This document shows positions 12,250-24,701 of a DNA stretch of 64,000 nucleotides, piece by piece (the first letter of the stretch is position 1; each line of letters opens with the position of its first letter). The position numbers and the translations under genes were made by a program. The notes under the pieces are model-generated. The model searched no databases. It was given only the letters and a program-made list of their open reading frames with translations, and was not told where the DNA came from. The DNA comes from Berberis thunbergii (lineage: Eukaryota; Streptophyta; Magnoliopsida; Ranunculales; Berberidaceae): NCBI GenBank assembly GCA_003290165.1, contig QNQO01000509.1:186001-250000 (forward strand), given 5' to 3'.

Positions 12250-14760
12250 ATTGATTGAGTACGTGACTGCTCAAAAAGGGCGTGAATCCTCATTTCTATT
12301 GAAGTTTTCTTATCTGCAGAGAAGAGTTTATTTACTTCTTTACTTTTCTGAAACTCATTGCTCTCTTACTTCTGCATTCTTGCTTCTATGTTTGCAAGTG
12401 CAATCAAAAGCTTGTACCTTATTTGATGGCAAATAGGAGTGAACTTAACCCCGACCAGGCGTTGTCCCTCGCTTGCTATGAGTTTTTCTGAGACAGGTTG
12501 GTCGACGAACCTGATCTAGTTAGTCTCCGAGATCAATATAGGATTCTTGAGGATCTGAAACTTGTCCCATTAGGGTTTGGTCAATCCCGCTTAGGCCTCC
12601 GAAGGGATTCATCGCCTTGCATAAGGGCATGTTTTAATCAAGACTCCGATTTCCGGTCCCAAAAGATATTTGGCGCTTTCTGGTGTATCTTTGTATTCCT
12701 CTCGCTCAAATGGTTCCATACGAGTTCAGAACCTTGATCGTCGTTCTTATAAGGGTGAAGGACGCCGACCTTCGAGTGACTCTGCAGGTGATCCATTTGC
12801 TAACTTCCTCTCATTTGAACGCTCACGGGACCTACTAGCTGAGCACACCAGCTTGTCTGGGTTCACTGTCAGACGAATTCAACTCCTAGTAGAAATATTG
12901 TTTTTTTGGCTTCTTCGGACTCTCCATATTTTAAGCTGGAAGGTCTTTTGCTCCTTAGAGGTTTCAAATTGGCTAAGAGTAAGCATAGTGTTCCTCTTCT
13001 TTTTCTTGTCCAATCACTGTGGATGTTGCACCTAATTGTTGCTTGTTTTTCTGTAGAGAATTTTTGGTTCCAGTCCTTTCTGAGGACGAGGAGTCAATAA
13101 TGAAAAAGTTCAATGATTTGACTTTTATGCCCATCGAAGAGGTTATGCATCCAATCAACATCGCGCGGAGTGGGCTATTTGATTATTTTCATGAAGCCCC
13201 CACTCTATTAAGAACATCGGCTAAGGAAGCCGGCGTCAAGGAAGAGAATGTTGACAATGCCTAGTCCGATAAGGCAGGCTGAGTTGGAGGCAACTCTGCC
13301 ACCTATTACCCATCCCAAGAAGAAACGGGCAAAGAAAGTGTTCCTTCTTCTCATCCGCTGGTTCCGCCAGAGAAATATGTGATCATTGTGGAGCCTAGGC
13401 ATGCTCAGTCGTCCAAAGGGATGGTTCTGGAAGAGCAGGGTGTTTTGCCCGAATTTATTGTCCCCGACACTGACTTGGGGGGATCATTCAGAGTCAGCGG
13501 GCATTGGTGATCTCAGTTAATCGGGCGTTGGAGATATCGAAGCTCCTCAATTTGTCCGGTCATCCCGCCACTGAAGTTGTTGAAGTTCTTCGTCATTCTG
13601 CTGAAGTCATCGCACCAGGGAGTGGTTCTCCTCCCTCTCTCTCGCCCACATACCCTAATGTAGGGCATCGGGTTGAGCCCCAAGCTAAAAAGGCTTTGGC
13701 TGGGAAATGGAAATCCTCGAAGGGGGCCCCCGGTATTGTGCTGACATCCAAAAACGGAGCAGGCATATTTTTGGATCAAAGTGAGTTGCATCATGCTGTC
13801 TGAATCAGACTTCCTAGTATAGGGTCAAGTGCACGAGGCTGGCACCTGGAAGTAGATGCGATAGTCATTTTTAGCAGAAGATCCGCAAATGGTTTGAGTG
13901 GATGAACTCTCAAGAGATAGTGTCCACGGAGGTGACGATGGAGGAGTGCCAATAAAGGCCACATGCATTTCATGCTGGGGATGGCTCTGCTGAACCAAGC
14001 TGTTATGTCTGGAATCGAAGTGGAGGTAACACGCGATAGAGTGTATGCCATGGAGAGAACTTTTGCTGACTTGCAAAAGTCGTATTCTGACACACTTTAT
14101 CAAATCGAGCCCTTAAATAAGTAGCTGATGGAGGCGGACTTTGAGCCTTGTTTGCGAGCTGATTTTGAAGCCAAGTTGTAAGCCTCAAAAGCTGAGCTGG
14201 ACTCTTCTAATACTAGCTTGGTGTCCGCTAGAGCGGTGGTGGGTGCACTCAGGTGGATTTGAGGCGTGCGCAAGAGGTGACGGATAAGGCACATACTGTC
14301 TGCGAGCTCAAGTTGCTGAAAGTGAGCAAGTTGAGTCTGAATGGAATGCCTTACGCCAGAAGCGTGAATCCGGAGTTGCTGACGGTTTTCATCGTGTCCG
14401 TGAAGAAAAATATCAAGTCACTTCTGCAATGGATGAGCTAAACCTGCTAAAGTTGCAACTGAAAAAGGAGCAATCTCGGGCAATTGCACTTGCGGACAGG
14501 TTGGAGAAGACGGAGAATAGTCTGGCGGAGTCTGATGCCCGTGAACAGAAGTTGCGTGAATGAGATTTTGCCAAGGTCGACAAGGGTAGGCTGGAGCTGC
14601 TAGTGCTGATTGAAGATGAACACCTCACCTTGACTTCACTTACTACAAAAAGTTGTTTATGCAAAGATTGACAAGGAAAAAGTTTTCGATCAAGCGCCAT
14701 CAATTGGCAATTCAGGACAAATTTCAGACGCTGCTGCCCATCCCCTGTAATCTTTTTTGA
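12250..14760 (+). pseudogene. Antisense ORF (aORF) of the Tat-like element, broken
   Basis: Plus-strand coding fragments, antisense to gag-pol, lie between pol and the 3' LTR. Pieces in order: 12498-12737, 12670-12895, 13019-13264, then 13981-14120 (MALLNQAVMSGIEVEVTRDR...), and further fragments to about 14690. The later part is Glu/Lys/Leu-rich with heptad-like spacing (for example LKLQLKKEQSRAIALADRLE), suggesting a coiled coil. Many stops and frame changes are present. Additional antisense ORFs of unknown function are known in Tat-lineage elements (for example Grande, RIRE2); that is the basis for the name. Function is unknown; it cannot encode an intact protein here. Confidence 0.5.
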
Positions 14761-14949
14761 TGTAATTGGCCCTTCGGCTACTAGAAGAGATCCTCCCCAA
14801 CAGCTGTAGTATTTAAGTTATGAAAAAAAGAAAGTTTGTTAAGTAGTATTTCAAAATTGCATTTTCTAGAATTTAGTTGTCGAGTTTTTTGCATTGCCAT
14901 ATTGTTGTGTTGGTCTTTAGACATGTAATTCTCATAGGAGATCTAGGAG

Positions 14950-15800
14950 TTGTCACACTCTGATTTCTTAGGCCATCTTAATCTGCTATTGGCGGACCAG
15001 GCTATAAGTCGGAACAGAAGTTGTTGTCATCAATCTTCATGAGCTGACTATATTTTGGTCAAGTTCGGCCACCATTGTCTATAGTAGGACAATGATCATT
15101 GGCAAGCCATCGTGATCAGGCTCCATGAGCTCTGACCAGACTTCTACTTTCTAAACCATCGTCATTCGCTCTTGGCGGACTAGACATTAGAACAGACTAG
15201 AAGTTGTCATCATCAGTCTTCACGAGTTGATTAAACTTTGGTCAAATTTAGACACCATTGTCTATGGTAGGACAATGATCCCTAACAAGCCATCATGATC
15301 AAACTTCATGAGCTCTGACTAGCCTCCCACCTTCAAAGCCATCGTTATCCATTCTTGGCGGACTAGGCGTTAGAACAGACCAAAAGTTATCGTCATCAGT
15401 CTTTACGAGCTGACTAAACTTCGGTCAAGTTTAGCCACCATTTTCTATGGTAGGACAATAATCCCTGGCAAGTCATCGTGATCAGGCTCCATGAGTTCTG
15501 ACTAGACTCCCACTTTCTAAGCCATCGTCATCCACTCTTGGTGAACTAGGCGTTAGAGCGGACCAGAAGTTGTCGTCATCAGTCTTCATGAGCTTACTAA
15601 ACTTTGGTCAAGTTCGGCCACCATTGTATATGGTAGGATAATGATCCCTGGTAAGTCATCTTAATCAGGCATCGTGAGTTTTGACTAGACTCTCACTTTC
15701 TAAGCCATTTTCATCTGTTCTTAACAAACTAGGTCTTAGAGCCGACTAGAAGTTGTTGTCATCAATCGTAACTGACTAAACTTTGGTCAAGTTCAGCCAT
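14950..15800. repeat. 183-bp tandem repeat, about 4.6 copies
   Basis: The anchor CCATC(G/T)T recurs at 14973, 15156, 15339, 15522 and 15705, exactly 183 bp apart each time. Each unit carries GGCGGAC/CTAGG, AGAAGTTGTCGTCATCAGTC, a GGTCAAGTTCGGCCACCATT block and a GTGATCAGGCTCCATGAGCT block, with moderate divergence between units. Lies inside the non-coding part of the Tat-like element. Confidence 0.93.
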
Positions 15801-16029
15801 CATATGGCCTCAGGCGTCTAAGTCTGACTTGGGTGTCCTAACTTACTTACTTCACTTACTAGTTCGACATGGGGGTTGAATCGACAGGTCTGTCACTTGA
15901 GCCGGACTACAATAGGTTAACTAGATTGAATTTCAACCAGAATTTACAAACAACAGTGGAACTTTAATAAAACAAATACCTTGGATTTATTGATAATATC
16001 TCTGTAGGTGTTCTACATTCCGTGGGCAC

Positions 16030-16215
16030 TTAAAACCTTCACCATTAATTATGTTTTCTAACCAGTATGTACTGAGTCATTCTCTGTCTTTTGGACTGGT
16101 CAGGCCGAGCGCTCGTTTGGGTTTGCTCACCTATTTGGGTCATGTTGACGAGATCACCATGCCACCTGTACGAACTAGATTGCAATACGGTTTGGTAATG
16201 GTTACTCCCCCCAAT
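16030..16215 (-). repeat. Diverged second LTR end plus polypurine tract
   Basis: GTTGACGAGATCACCATGCC at 16144 matches the inner LTR block of the flanking element, and the minus strand at about 16203-16215 reads TTGGGGGGAGTAACC, a polypurine tract in the expected position. This looks like the 3' end of a second, related element in the same orientation. Confidence 0.45.
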
Positions 16216-17244
16216 TATGGGGTTGCATGCAATTCCATTAATTTGATGAATGTGGACTTGTGCAGTTGCAATTGGAACCGACACTTCTTTATTCCCCATG
16301 TGACTTTTAATGCTGATGTGAATGTTGGATGACCTCGTTCTGTGAATCATCACGCCTGAATATAGGCTGGCACCATTTCAAGCATTGCCATGAACACTCT
16401 AGAACATTCTTCTCAAATGCGTTTTTCCAGAAAATATGCTTTGAGTTCTCCAAAGGATAAAATAAGATCTTCGTTGGAGGAGTCTTCGAATGTTTTGACA
16501 TTTGCAGCGATGAATCTTAACAAGACCTTCTATTGGTTAATGCTACCTAGTTTATGTGAGCATCCAGGGGTTCCATGGACCTCGTAATTTCTTATCACAT
16601 TGCATAAAAGAAGTACAGACTCCGCCTTAAGGGTCAAGTTTGTCTTCCATCTTTCGGTGCTCCCATGGCGTCCCCTGCCATCCAATTTGGGGTTAACACC
16701 CGCAACCAACTTTGGATGGTTATTCCCATTGCTCCTTCCTGGGCTTCACGTGTGATGTCACATCCAGAAGGTAGATTGGCGAAACGGAGCTCCGGTGGAC
16801 GTGGCCTGCAGTCCTCGGGTGCTAATTCTGCTTCACCCTAAGCATCCATTTTATGAGAGATCATCTCAGTAGCCAACCTTGGGTACTTTGCTTTCACTTC
16901 CAAATCATCTTCTCAAGGCAGATTGGCGGAGCAAAAGATTAATGCATCTACCAGTAGCTAACTTTGGGTACGTTTGCTTTTTGTTTGAGTTCTGAATCAT
17001 CTTCTGAAGACAGATTGGCGGAGCAAAGTCTTAATGTGTGTTCCAGCAGATCCTTACTCACACTAGGCTTAGATACTTGTAGTGTGTAAATTTTTGTACT
17101 AACCAGTCGACCAAGCTTTATAACAACTTTCTTAGTAATCAATAAAGTCTTTTTTAGAATTCACTTTTTATTCCTTGAATGAATCTGTATCATGTTGGCT
17201 TGTGCGAACAACTCTCCTAGACTGTAAATAAAAAATAAAAAATA
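16216..17244 (+). pseudogene. Possible second antisense-ORF fragment
   Basis: Plus-strand open stretch 16390-16587 and following broken pieces occupy the same position relative to the LTR-like end at 16203 as the antisense ORF does relative to the real 3' LTR. A near-duplicate sentence (CAGATTGGCGGAGCAAA) occurs twice, at about 16920 and 17010. No domain is recognised. Confidence 0.3.
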
Positions 17245-17369
<125 letters not shown>

Positions 17370-17487
17370 ATAGTTTAACTCTGAGGGTGGACTATGCTAA
17401 TCTGGTCCTGAAGGAGACGCACGTGGTCCTGACTCAGATTGTGTAGTTCCTTTACAGAAATAACATGATTTGTAGCTAATAGCGTAG

Positions 17488-18120
17488 TCACTGAAAAATG
17501 ATCTTCATGCGGGCGAGCCATCTCTTGCTTGTTACCTTCTTTCCAAATAGGAATTGGTTCGTCGATGTGCTACTACTTAGCCTTGTATTGAATTGTAGTG
17601 TTAGAGGGATCGTCTTTTCAGGGCTAGATCTTGACTCATTATTTAGTTGAGTCTTGGTTGTCAAGGTCATGTCCTTGCCCGTATGAACTGGATCAGTTAG
17701 ATGCGTTGAGTTGTCTATATAGACCTCCATGACTTTGCCAATTCACTCCTTGAACATCTAGCTTATCACTTGTTGATGCATTGTTCCCGTGTTCTGATGA
17801 CCGAATGGGCTCATTTGATAGCGATACGTCCCTTTTTCAGTTATGAAAGAGTTTTCTTTTGGCTTGGGGGGTGCAGTTGCATCCGGTTGTGTCCAGAATA
17901 AGCGTCCATGGAGCTTAGAGGGTTGTGTTCGGACGTGGCTTTCACGTTCTGATCCATCTGTGGAAATGGAGGGTTGTTTTTCAGACGGGCCTTATTCTAG
18001 CTCATGTAATCCATACAGACTTTCCATTTCCTGCGTTTCTTTTTCACCAATGTGGCATTAGCTAACCAGTCTGGCTGGTGGACCTTGGGTCTTCCGCTCG
18101 GATTGACTAAGGTTTTTTCG
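17488..18120 (-). pseudogene. Ty3/gypsy reverse transcriptase remnant
   Basis: Minus strand from about 18100 gives PDWLANATLVKKKRRKWKVC followed by MDY, then a gap with frame changes, then FITEKGTYRYQMSPFGHQN and further on GKVMEVYIDNSTH. These are the fingers, palm and catalytic segments of a Tat-type RT. The catalytic box reads YIDN where YVDD is expected, so the second Asp is lost. Stops and frame changes are present; RNase H and integrase do not follow. Confidence 0.8.
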
Positions 18121-18279
18121 TCTAAGCGGGGCGGTTCTTCTCTTTTCTTTGGGCTCGGGCTCTGATATGTCTAACCCGCGGGGCTAAGCTATAAACTGCT
18201 AACAATCCAGCTGCTTTAACGCTGCATAGTGGCAAACTCTTGCTGATGGTTGGTCTCCTCGAATGGTCCCTTCCGCTTA

Positions 18280-18640
18280 ATTGGAAGGGTACGTGATGCC
18301 CTGGTGCAAAATGAAAACTATCGCCTCCATCTGATGGAGCCAAGGTCTCCTCAAGATGATATTGTAGGTGGATGGGCATCGACCACCATGAATTCCTGGA
18401 ATAGAAATTTCTGCAACTGTGGCTCTCCCGCTACCATCGTTAGTCTGATTTTCTTGACAGGGAAACACTTCTCTCCACTAAACCCGATCATGGGGTGACT
18501 GTCAGGCATCAAGTTCTCCTATTTGAACTGTATGTTGCGGAACGCATTGAGGAACAAGACGTTCAAAGAACTCCCTGTGTCTACCAAGGACCACTTCATT
18601 TCCCATTTCACTATGAGGACTGACATGACTAGGGTGTCAT
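18280..18640 (-). pseudogene. Ty3/gypsy aspartic protease remnant
   Basis: Minus strand from about 18640 gives WSLVDTGSSLNVLFLNAF, the aspartic-protease active site with DTGSS intact, then further on a STYNIILRRPWLHQMEA segment matching the conserved SxYNxILGRPWL C-terminal flap of gypsy proteases. Frame changes separate the two parts. Confidence 0.78.
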
Positions 18641-18829
18641 TGTGAGGAGAGTGGACGCCTTGAGGTCATTGTCTGTGAATGTCAATGATGGGATCGGGTT
18701 TTGAACGTGTGCATATTGCACTTGTCGATCCTCATAAGTGGGTTGAGTCTGCATCTTGCGAAGCATCCTTTTTCGGGACTTGTTGGATTGCTCACCTTCC
18801 GAGCTTATCCCATGAAGGACATATATAAT

Positions 18830-20000
18830 GCCAGGCGTTTTTCCTCTATCTCCTTGGCGACCTCTTCTATTTTTTTTGCTCGATCTTGTCGTTTTTCCAG
18901 GCTCATAAATTCTTTGAGTTTTCCCTTCTTAATCCAATACTTAATTTCGTTTCTGAGACTCTTGCAATCCTCAATGTTGTGGTCGTTATCCTTGTGAAAG
19001 GAGCAGTACTTGTCATTATCTCATTGGGAAAGATCTCCCCACTGTTTGGTGGGCAACTTGACTTCTCCCAACTCTTAATGGTATTGAGGATGTCAAATAG
19101 GTTGGAGTTGAGGGGAGTGATGGATTTGGACCTGATGAAGTTGGAGGCTTTATCTTGCCTCATGCAACCAGAGTATGGCTTGTTGTCATTCCGCTTCCTT
19201 TTACTTTCGTCATCGTCTTCTTATTTATTTCCCTTTTTTTATCTCTGGAACCAGGGGAATATTTCTTGTCAGCTTCTCCCTCTTTTTTGGTGGTTAACAT
19301 CTCCTCAAGAGTGATGTATTTCTGAGCGCTCTTCAGCAAGTTCACCATGTTAGTCAAAGGCTCAAGGGTGAGAAAGTTGTAGAATTAGCTTCTCTTCAGG
19401 CCCGAGGTGAAGGTTGTGACTGAGGTGTTGTCGTTGCAGCCGTCGATCAGAGTCAACTCATCGTTGAAATCGGTGATGTATTCCCTCAGTGTTTCACTTG
19501 GTTTCTGCTTGAGGCTAAGCAAGTAATGCGGGTCATTCATGATCCGTTGGCTGCCGACAAAGCGGGTGATAAACGCTTTGGCCATCGTCCGAAACGAGTC
19601 AATAGACTTCGGTGGGAGAATGTGGAACCAGGTCAGCACTGCTTTCTTCAGGCTGGTGGGGAATATCTGGCATATTACTACTTCACATCCCTCTTTTAGC
19701 GCCATCACATGGTGGTAATGGCGTAAGTGGTCGAACGGGTCTATTGTCCGATCATAAAACTCCAGATTTGGCGAGCTGAACTTCTTCGATAGTGGCTCAT
19801 TTATGATCTGATCCGTGAACAGTGAGGTTGTACAGCACGTCCGGATTGGTGGCCCCAAGCTGGAAGGGGTTTTACGAAGCTTTAGAGGCATAGTCTCCGT
19901 AGGCCGCTCATTCGCCCTTGATCCACTGAAAGCTAACAAGAACATAGTGACTCTACAGAACGTTCTGTCCATTATCATCTAGGGACATGACTTTTTCCAC
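18830..20000 (-). pseudogene. Ty3/gypsy gag remnant
   Basis: The open segment 19385-19978 contains LEFYDRTIDPFDHLRHYHHV, VICQIFPTSLKKAVLTWFHI, LPPKSIDSFRTMAKAFITRF and LSLKQKPSETLREYITDFND, the conserved order of the retrotransposon gag domain (capsid). After a frame change, 19160-19357 gives NLLKSAQKYITLEEML, and at about 19015-18965 a frame gives YCSFHKDNDHNIEDC, the zinc-knuckle-like motif usual before protease in this lineage. Broken by at least two frame changes. Confidence 0.85.
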
Positions 20001-20298
20001 CTCTTGTCTCCTCCTGCAGGTGGTGGATTCTTCTAAGCGAGCCTCTCCACCATTTGCGCGATTTGTTGCACTTGGCCTATCAATCGATCCACCGTAGAGT
20101 CTGTCATGGCTGCTACCGGTGAGGGGGCCTAAAGTTGTTCTCCCCACAAGGCCAGTACCACCGAAGCTGGTAGCACTACGCCAGTTCGAGCATTTGAGGG
20201 CTCGACAATTTATCCATTGTTATAAGATCTCGTGGTTACCATATTTATGGATTGTTATGAAGGGGTGTTATCACCATTTTCTTAGGAACTTTATCGTT

Positions 20299-20318
20299 TC
20301 CCACAGACGGCGCTAAAC
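20299..20318 (-). other. Primer-binding site of the Tat-like element
   Basis: Minus strand reads TAGCGCCGTCTGTGGGAA just inside the 5' LTR. The GGCGCCGTCTGTGGGAA block is typical at this position in plant gypsy elements; I could not assign the tRNA. Confidence 0.6.
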
Positions 20319-20321
20319 TAA

Positions 20322-20965
20322 TGGAGTCAGTTTCCGTTATCCTTGACCTTGACTTGCTCAAAGAACACACGTGAGCCAAAGACCACTGTTGTGGCGGCCG
20401 ATGACACTCCGATGTTTAAGTCAGACAAGGCTTGAGAAATGTGTAATGTTGTAAATTGGGTTCTGTAGCGTACCTTTGTTCCTCAACCTTGTGCCCAATT
20501 TATCATGCGAGAGTCATTGTTCGGCTATGCCTTTGGTGGCATAGTTTAGGGAAAGATATTTGTTTAGAGATCTTTTCCTTGTTGAGAGTCGTCCATTTAT
20601 GAGAGTTTTCATACACAACTTGTACTCTGATATCTGTTTGAGATTTTTCCCTTGCAGAGTGTTGTCCATGCCGAAGGGTGTTCATGCACGACTTATACTC
20701 TAGTATTTGTTTCCTAGTAGGAGTCAATGTGTTGCTGGCCTGCCTGTCTTAGGTCAAATACCTAGATATTTGCCTTATTAGGTCTTACAGGTACAGGGCT
20801 TGACCATATGACTTATGAACTTAATAGGGCACTGTTGATTGGGTCCAACCTCTTGGACCTTGGGCTTTGCCAGATTGGGCGCTCATCTAGGCCCGTTTAT
20901 TCTATTGACGAGATCATCATGACACGTATACGATGCGGATTACTGGACAGTTCTGTGTATCATCA
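20322..20965 (-). repeat. 5' LTR of the Tat-like element
   Basis: 644 bp; pairs with 11462-12134. The element-sense start is TGATGATACAC. On its outer side ATT units continue (20966-20978), matching the tract left of the element. Confidence 0.85.
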
Positions 20966-20978
20966 ATTATTATTATTA

Positions 20979-21419
20979 TATTTTTTTAATCTTTTACGTG
21001 TCAACTTTGCATGACAATTTAGAGTATATGCGGAACATGTATTTAAAGAACTAAAATAATTAGATTTTTTCAATCCTTACTTATACTATTTATACTTTTG
21101 ATAAACAAAGATTACAATTATCTCTGAAGCAATCTCTCGAGACAAAAATCATCAGTGCTCTAAGTGACAAGTGGCGTCTGATCTAGCTTGTCTGCTTTCT
21201 TTCCAGAGACAGATGAATTGGTAAATGGGACTATCTGATAACAGGACTGTACATCTATTGAGCGTGTACTGGGTCTATAGGATGAGGCTGTATTGGATTG
21301 CAACACCCAAAGAGCTACCCATTGGCAAATCTGATTTAAGGAGGCTTTTCAACACCGTAGCCAACATATGTAAGACATGATAGTCCTTATGAGTTTCCCT
21401 CTCTCCCCTAGGAAGTGGA
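20979..21419. other. Spacer between retroelements
   Basis: AT-rich; no ORF or repeat recognised. Confidence 0.4.
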
Positions 21420-21907
21420 TGTTAGGGAAATACACAATTTTCCAATTAACTAGATTACGAAAGTGAGAAGAATTAAATCATGACACACACAATTTACGTG
21501 GTTCATCCAACTTGGGTTACATTCACGAGCTGCTGCAGATCTTTACTAAAGGGGGAAAACAAGTGTTTACAAACACTCACAACCCACAACCCAATTACAC
21601 CCAAAAAAATTACTCTCATCTTGCTCTCTCTCAAAAGCTTAATTCTCAAAGCATTTGCTCTCTCTCTCTCTCTTTGAGGAGGAAATGGAATGGAATGAGT
21701 TGGGATGAGATGATTTACCAAAGAAGGAAGGGGGACTTTATATAGGCTTCATATGTAGGTGGGTGAATTAATGAGATAGGTGGTTGCTCTCACTTGTCCA
21801 TTCAACCAACCATATTCACTTCACCATTCAACCAACCATATTAATTGTTGGTATCAAATTTTAACTTCATTTCACCCACCATGCCTCCCTTTTTTACTTT
21901 CTCAACA
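21420..21907 (-). repeat. 3' LTR of the copia element
   Basis: Begins TGTTAGGG and ends CTCAACA on the + strand; in element sense it starts TGTTGAGAAAG right after the purine tract AAGTGGGAGAT (21908-21920). The partner 5' LTR is not in the window, so the outer boundary rests on these ends only. Confidence 0.7.
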
Positions 21908-22975
21908 ATCTCCCACTTGAAGACTGATTTCAATTTGTCTTCACACCTCGACCATTGCAGCAGCTCTTTCTGATCTTTGTCAATTGAAGTTGAACACAAC
22001 TTCAGTTTGTCGATCGTCACTGTCTTTGTCAACATGTCTGCAGGATTCTTACTACCATGTATCTTTTCAAGTGTTAACACATCATCTTCTAACAAAAACT
22101 TGATGAAGTGATAACGAAGTCGGATATGCTTGGTTCTGGAATGAAATGTTGAATTCTTTGTCAGATGTATAACACTTTGACTATCGCTATACAAAATATT
22201 CTTCACCTGTTTCAATCCTAGCTCAGTTAACAATCTCTGAAGCCAAATCATCTCTTTACTGGCTTCTGTCACTGCTACATATTCAGCTTCTGTAGTAGAG
22301 AACGCAACAATCTTTTGCATCTGCAATATCCAACTAACAGTTGTAGAGCCCATGGTAAATACATAACCGATGGTGCTCATTTGGTGATCAATTTCCCCTG
22401 CAAAATCTGATCGACGTATCCTTATACATTCAACTCTCCTTTTTCAAAATACAAGCACTTGTCTGTGGTGCCTCGTAGGCACCTCAAGATCAATTTTACT
22501 GCTTCCCAGCGAGTCTTTCCTGGGTTTGATATAAATCTGCTAACAACTCTCACTGCATGGCCAATGTCTGGTTTCGTACAGATCATTGCATACATCAAAC
22601 TTCCAATGGCTGAGGTGTAAGGAATCTTATCCATGAAGTTTTTTTCTTCCTCTGTCTTAGGGGACTAATCTTGGATAAGCGAAAATGACTTGCCAAGAGT
22701 GTGCTGACTGCCTTGGCATCGTTCATGTTGAATCTCTGCAAAACATGTTTGATGTACTCCTCCTGAGGTAACTACAAAGTCCCTTTTTGCTTATCTCTAG
22801 TGATTTGCATCCCAAAAATCTTCTTAGCAGGACCAAGTCTTTCATGTCAAACTTTTTTGACAATTGTTGCTTCAACCTTATGATATCGCCCATGCCTAGG
22901 CCTACTATTAACATATCATCTACATAAAGTAATACAATGATATAACTGGACTGATACCTCTTGAAGTAGCAACAG
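21908..22975 (-). pseudogene. Copia RNase H and C-terminal half of RT
   Basis: From 22975 downward the minus strand gives IIVLLYVDDMLIVGLGM (catalytic YVDD intact), then LKQQLSKKFDMKDL, then after frame changes PYTSAIGSLMYAMICTKPDI and an RNase H part (22380-21908) with VAFSTTEAEYVAVTEASKE, LYSDSQSVIHLTKN and HSRTKHIRLRYHFI. At least three frame changes interrupt it. The RNase H ORF runs on into the LTR, normal for this family. Confidence 0.88.
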
Positions 22976-22980
22976 TAGTC
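22976..22980. repeat. Target-site duplication, left copy (TAGTC)
   Basis: TAGTC precedes the left gypsy LTR and is repeated at 31057-31061 after the right LTR. Confidence 0.95.
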
Positions 22981-24701
22981 TGATGCGCTATTTTAGTAGC
23001 ACACAACTTAATACCCTGCTTTGTAATTTGTAGTATAGAATAAGTAGGGATCGTTCTAGACCGGGGATTAGAGGGTTTGTTTATTACGCTAATAATAATT
23101 AAAAGATAACTAACAACCTAATTAATTAAATAAAAGGGGGATTGGGTTTTCTAAATTAAATTATGAAAATAACTACGAAAATTAATGTAAAGATAATAAA
23201 CTAAAGAGATGACAAAGATGAGAAAATAGCTAAGGGTTTTATCTCCACACACTAAACATATGCTTATAAATTAACCTTCAATAATCACTTGCTAACTCGT
23301 GAGAGACAATGCTCAAGACTAACCGTGACTGCACTGCATTAATCTTATTATTTTCCCAAGTTCGTTGAATTAAACTAAGCGTCGCTTTCAAACTATTCTT
23401 ATCATGCTATCTAAACAGGAATCGCAAGTTAAATAGCAATCTAAGATCATTAAGTTTTGTGGAAAATATGAACACTGACTAGGCAATTACAAGTATGATC
23501 AGCATCTTGTTCTTGCCTAGATTTTAACTTAACCTTACTAACGTTCCTTGGAATTTACTACTTGTGAGTACATAATCATAACAATTAGGTGAAACTCTCC
23601 TATACTCTAGCCCCAATTCCTAGCATGCTTACTAAGTTGGCCACCTTAACAAACATAAAAGGAAAAGTTCTCTATAAAGCAGTTAAGCAAAACACATCAC
23701 TAATAGCAAGGAAGATTAAATTCAATTAATTTATAAAGCACATGTTCGGGGTTTCGAATCCACCCCTAACTAAGAGGAGTTTAGCTAGACATATTAATTA
23801 TGTTCAAACAGTAATCCATAATCAATAATCAAACTAAAATAAGTAAAAGAGTTGAGTGATGAAACAAAACACTGATCCGTGGTGGTACTCAATGGAACTG
23901 TGGCTGCAAATAGCAGAAATATCTTCCTTCCTTCTTCACGCGAATTGCTCCTTCGGTCTGTTCCTCAGCTCCTTCGCCTTCCTCTCGCGAATTTCTTCCT
24001 TCTCTGCTTCTTCAGTTTCTCTGCTTCAGTGAGAAAAGGATGTGATGGGGATGGAGATGAGGGAGTCAGGCGAGAGAGGGATGAGGTGACTGTGGGTGTA
24101 AGGAAGACGACGAAGGTTGTCGAGAGGAGAAGGGGTCTGCAATAATGAGGGACAGAGAGAGAGGATTGAGACGAGGGTTTCGGTGCGAGGAGGTTGTAGA
24201 TCGATGGATGATGAACTGAGGACGATGGCTAAGGTGAAGGAGGACGGTGAAGATGGGTGATGATGGTCTCAGGGCGATGGACTTGCTGCGGCGGTGGATT
24301 AGGAGGCGGTGGATGAATGCTATTGCTCGATGGGGTGGTTGGTGACGGCAGCTAGGGTTTGTAAGCGTGGATGCTGTGTATGGATGCAGTGGATGGGATG
24401 CTCTACTGGATGGGTGCAGTGGATAGGTCCGTCAAAGCTAGGTATCTTCCTCCTTTTATTCTTGTTTTCCTTTTGTGTGGTTTCCTTGTTGTGTGGTTTC
24501 CTTGTTGTGTGGTTTCCTTGCTTGTGTGAAGTCCTTGTGCAATTAGTATTCCTAAATTGACAATTTGCTTCTATTTTAAAGTATTGTAATTGGAAACCTA
24601 CACAAACATGAAAATAGCAATTAGTACCATAATTAACAAATAATAGCTAATAATACACATAGAAATATGGTACTAAAAATAGCATAATTATGCCCCTATC
24701 A
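22981..24701 (-). repeat. 3' LTR of the Athila-like element
   Basis: 1721 bp, + strand TGATGCGC...CCTATCA; near-identical to 29363-31056. Confidence 0.95.

Noticed and set aside
15000..15800. CRISPR-like array
   Set aside because: Whole 183-bp units repeat without unique spacers; plant retrotransposon context.
18886..19314. 142-residue plus-strand ORF
   Set aside because: Shadow of the gag C-terminal region on the opposite strand.
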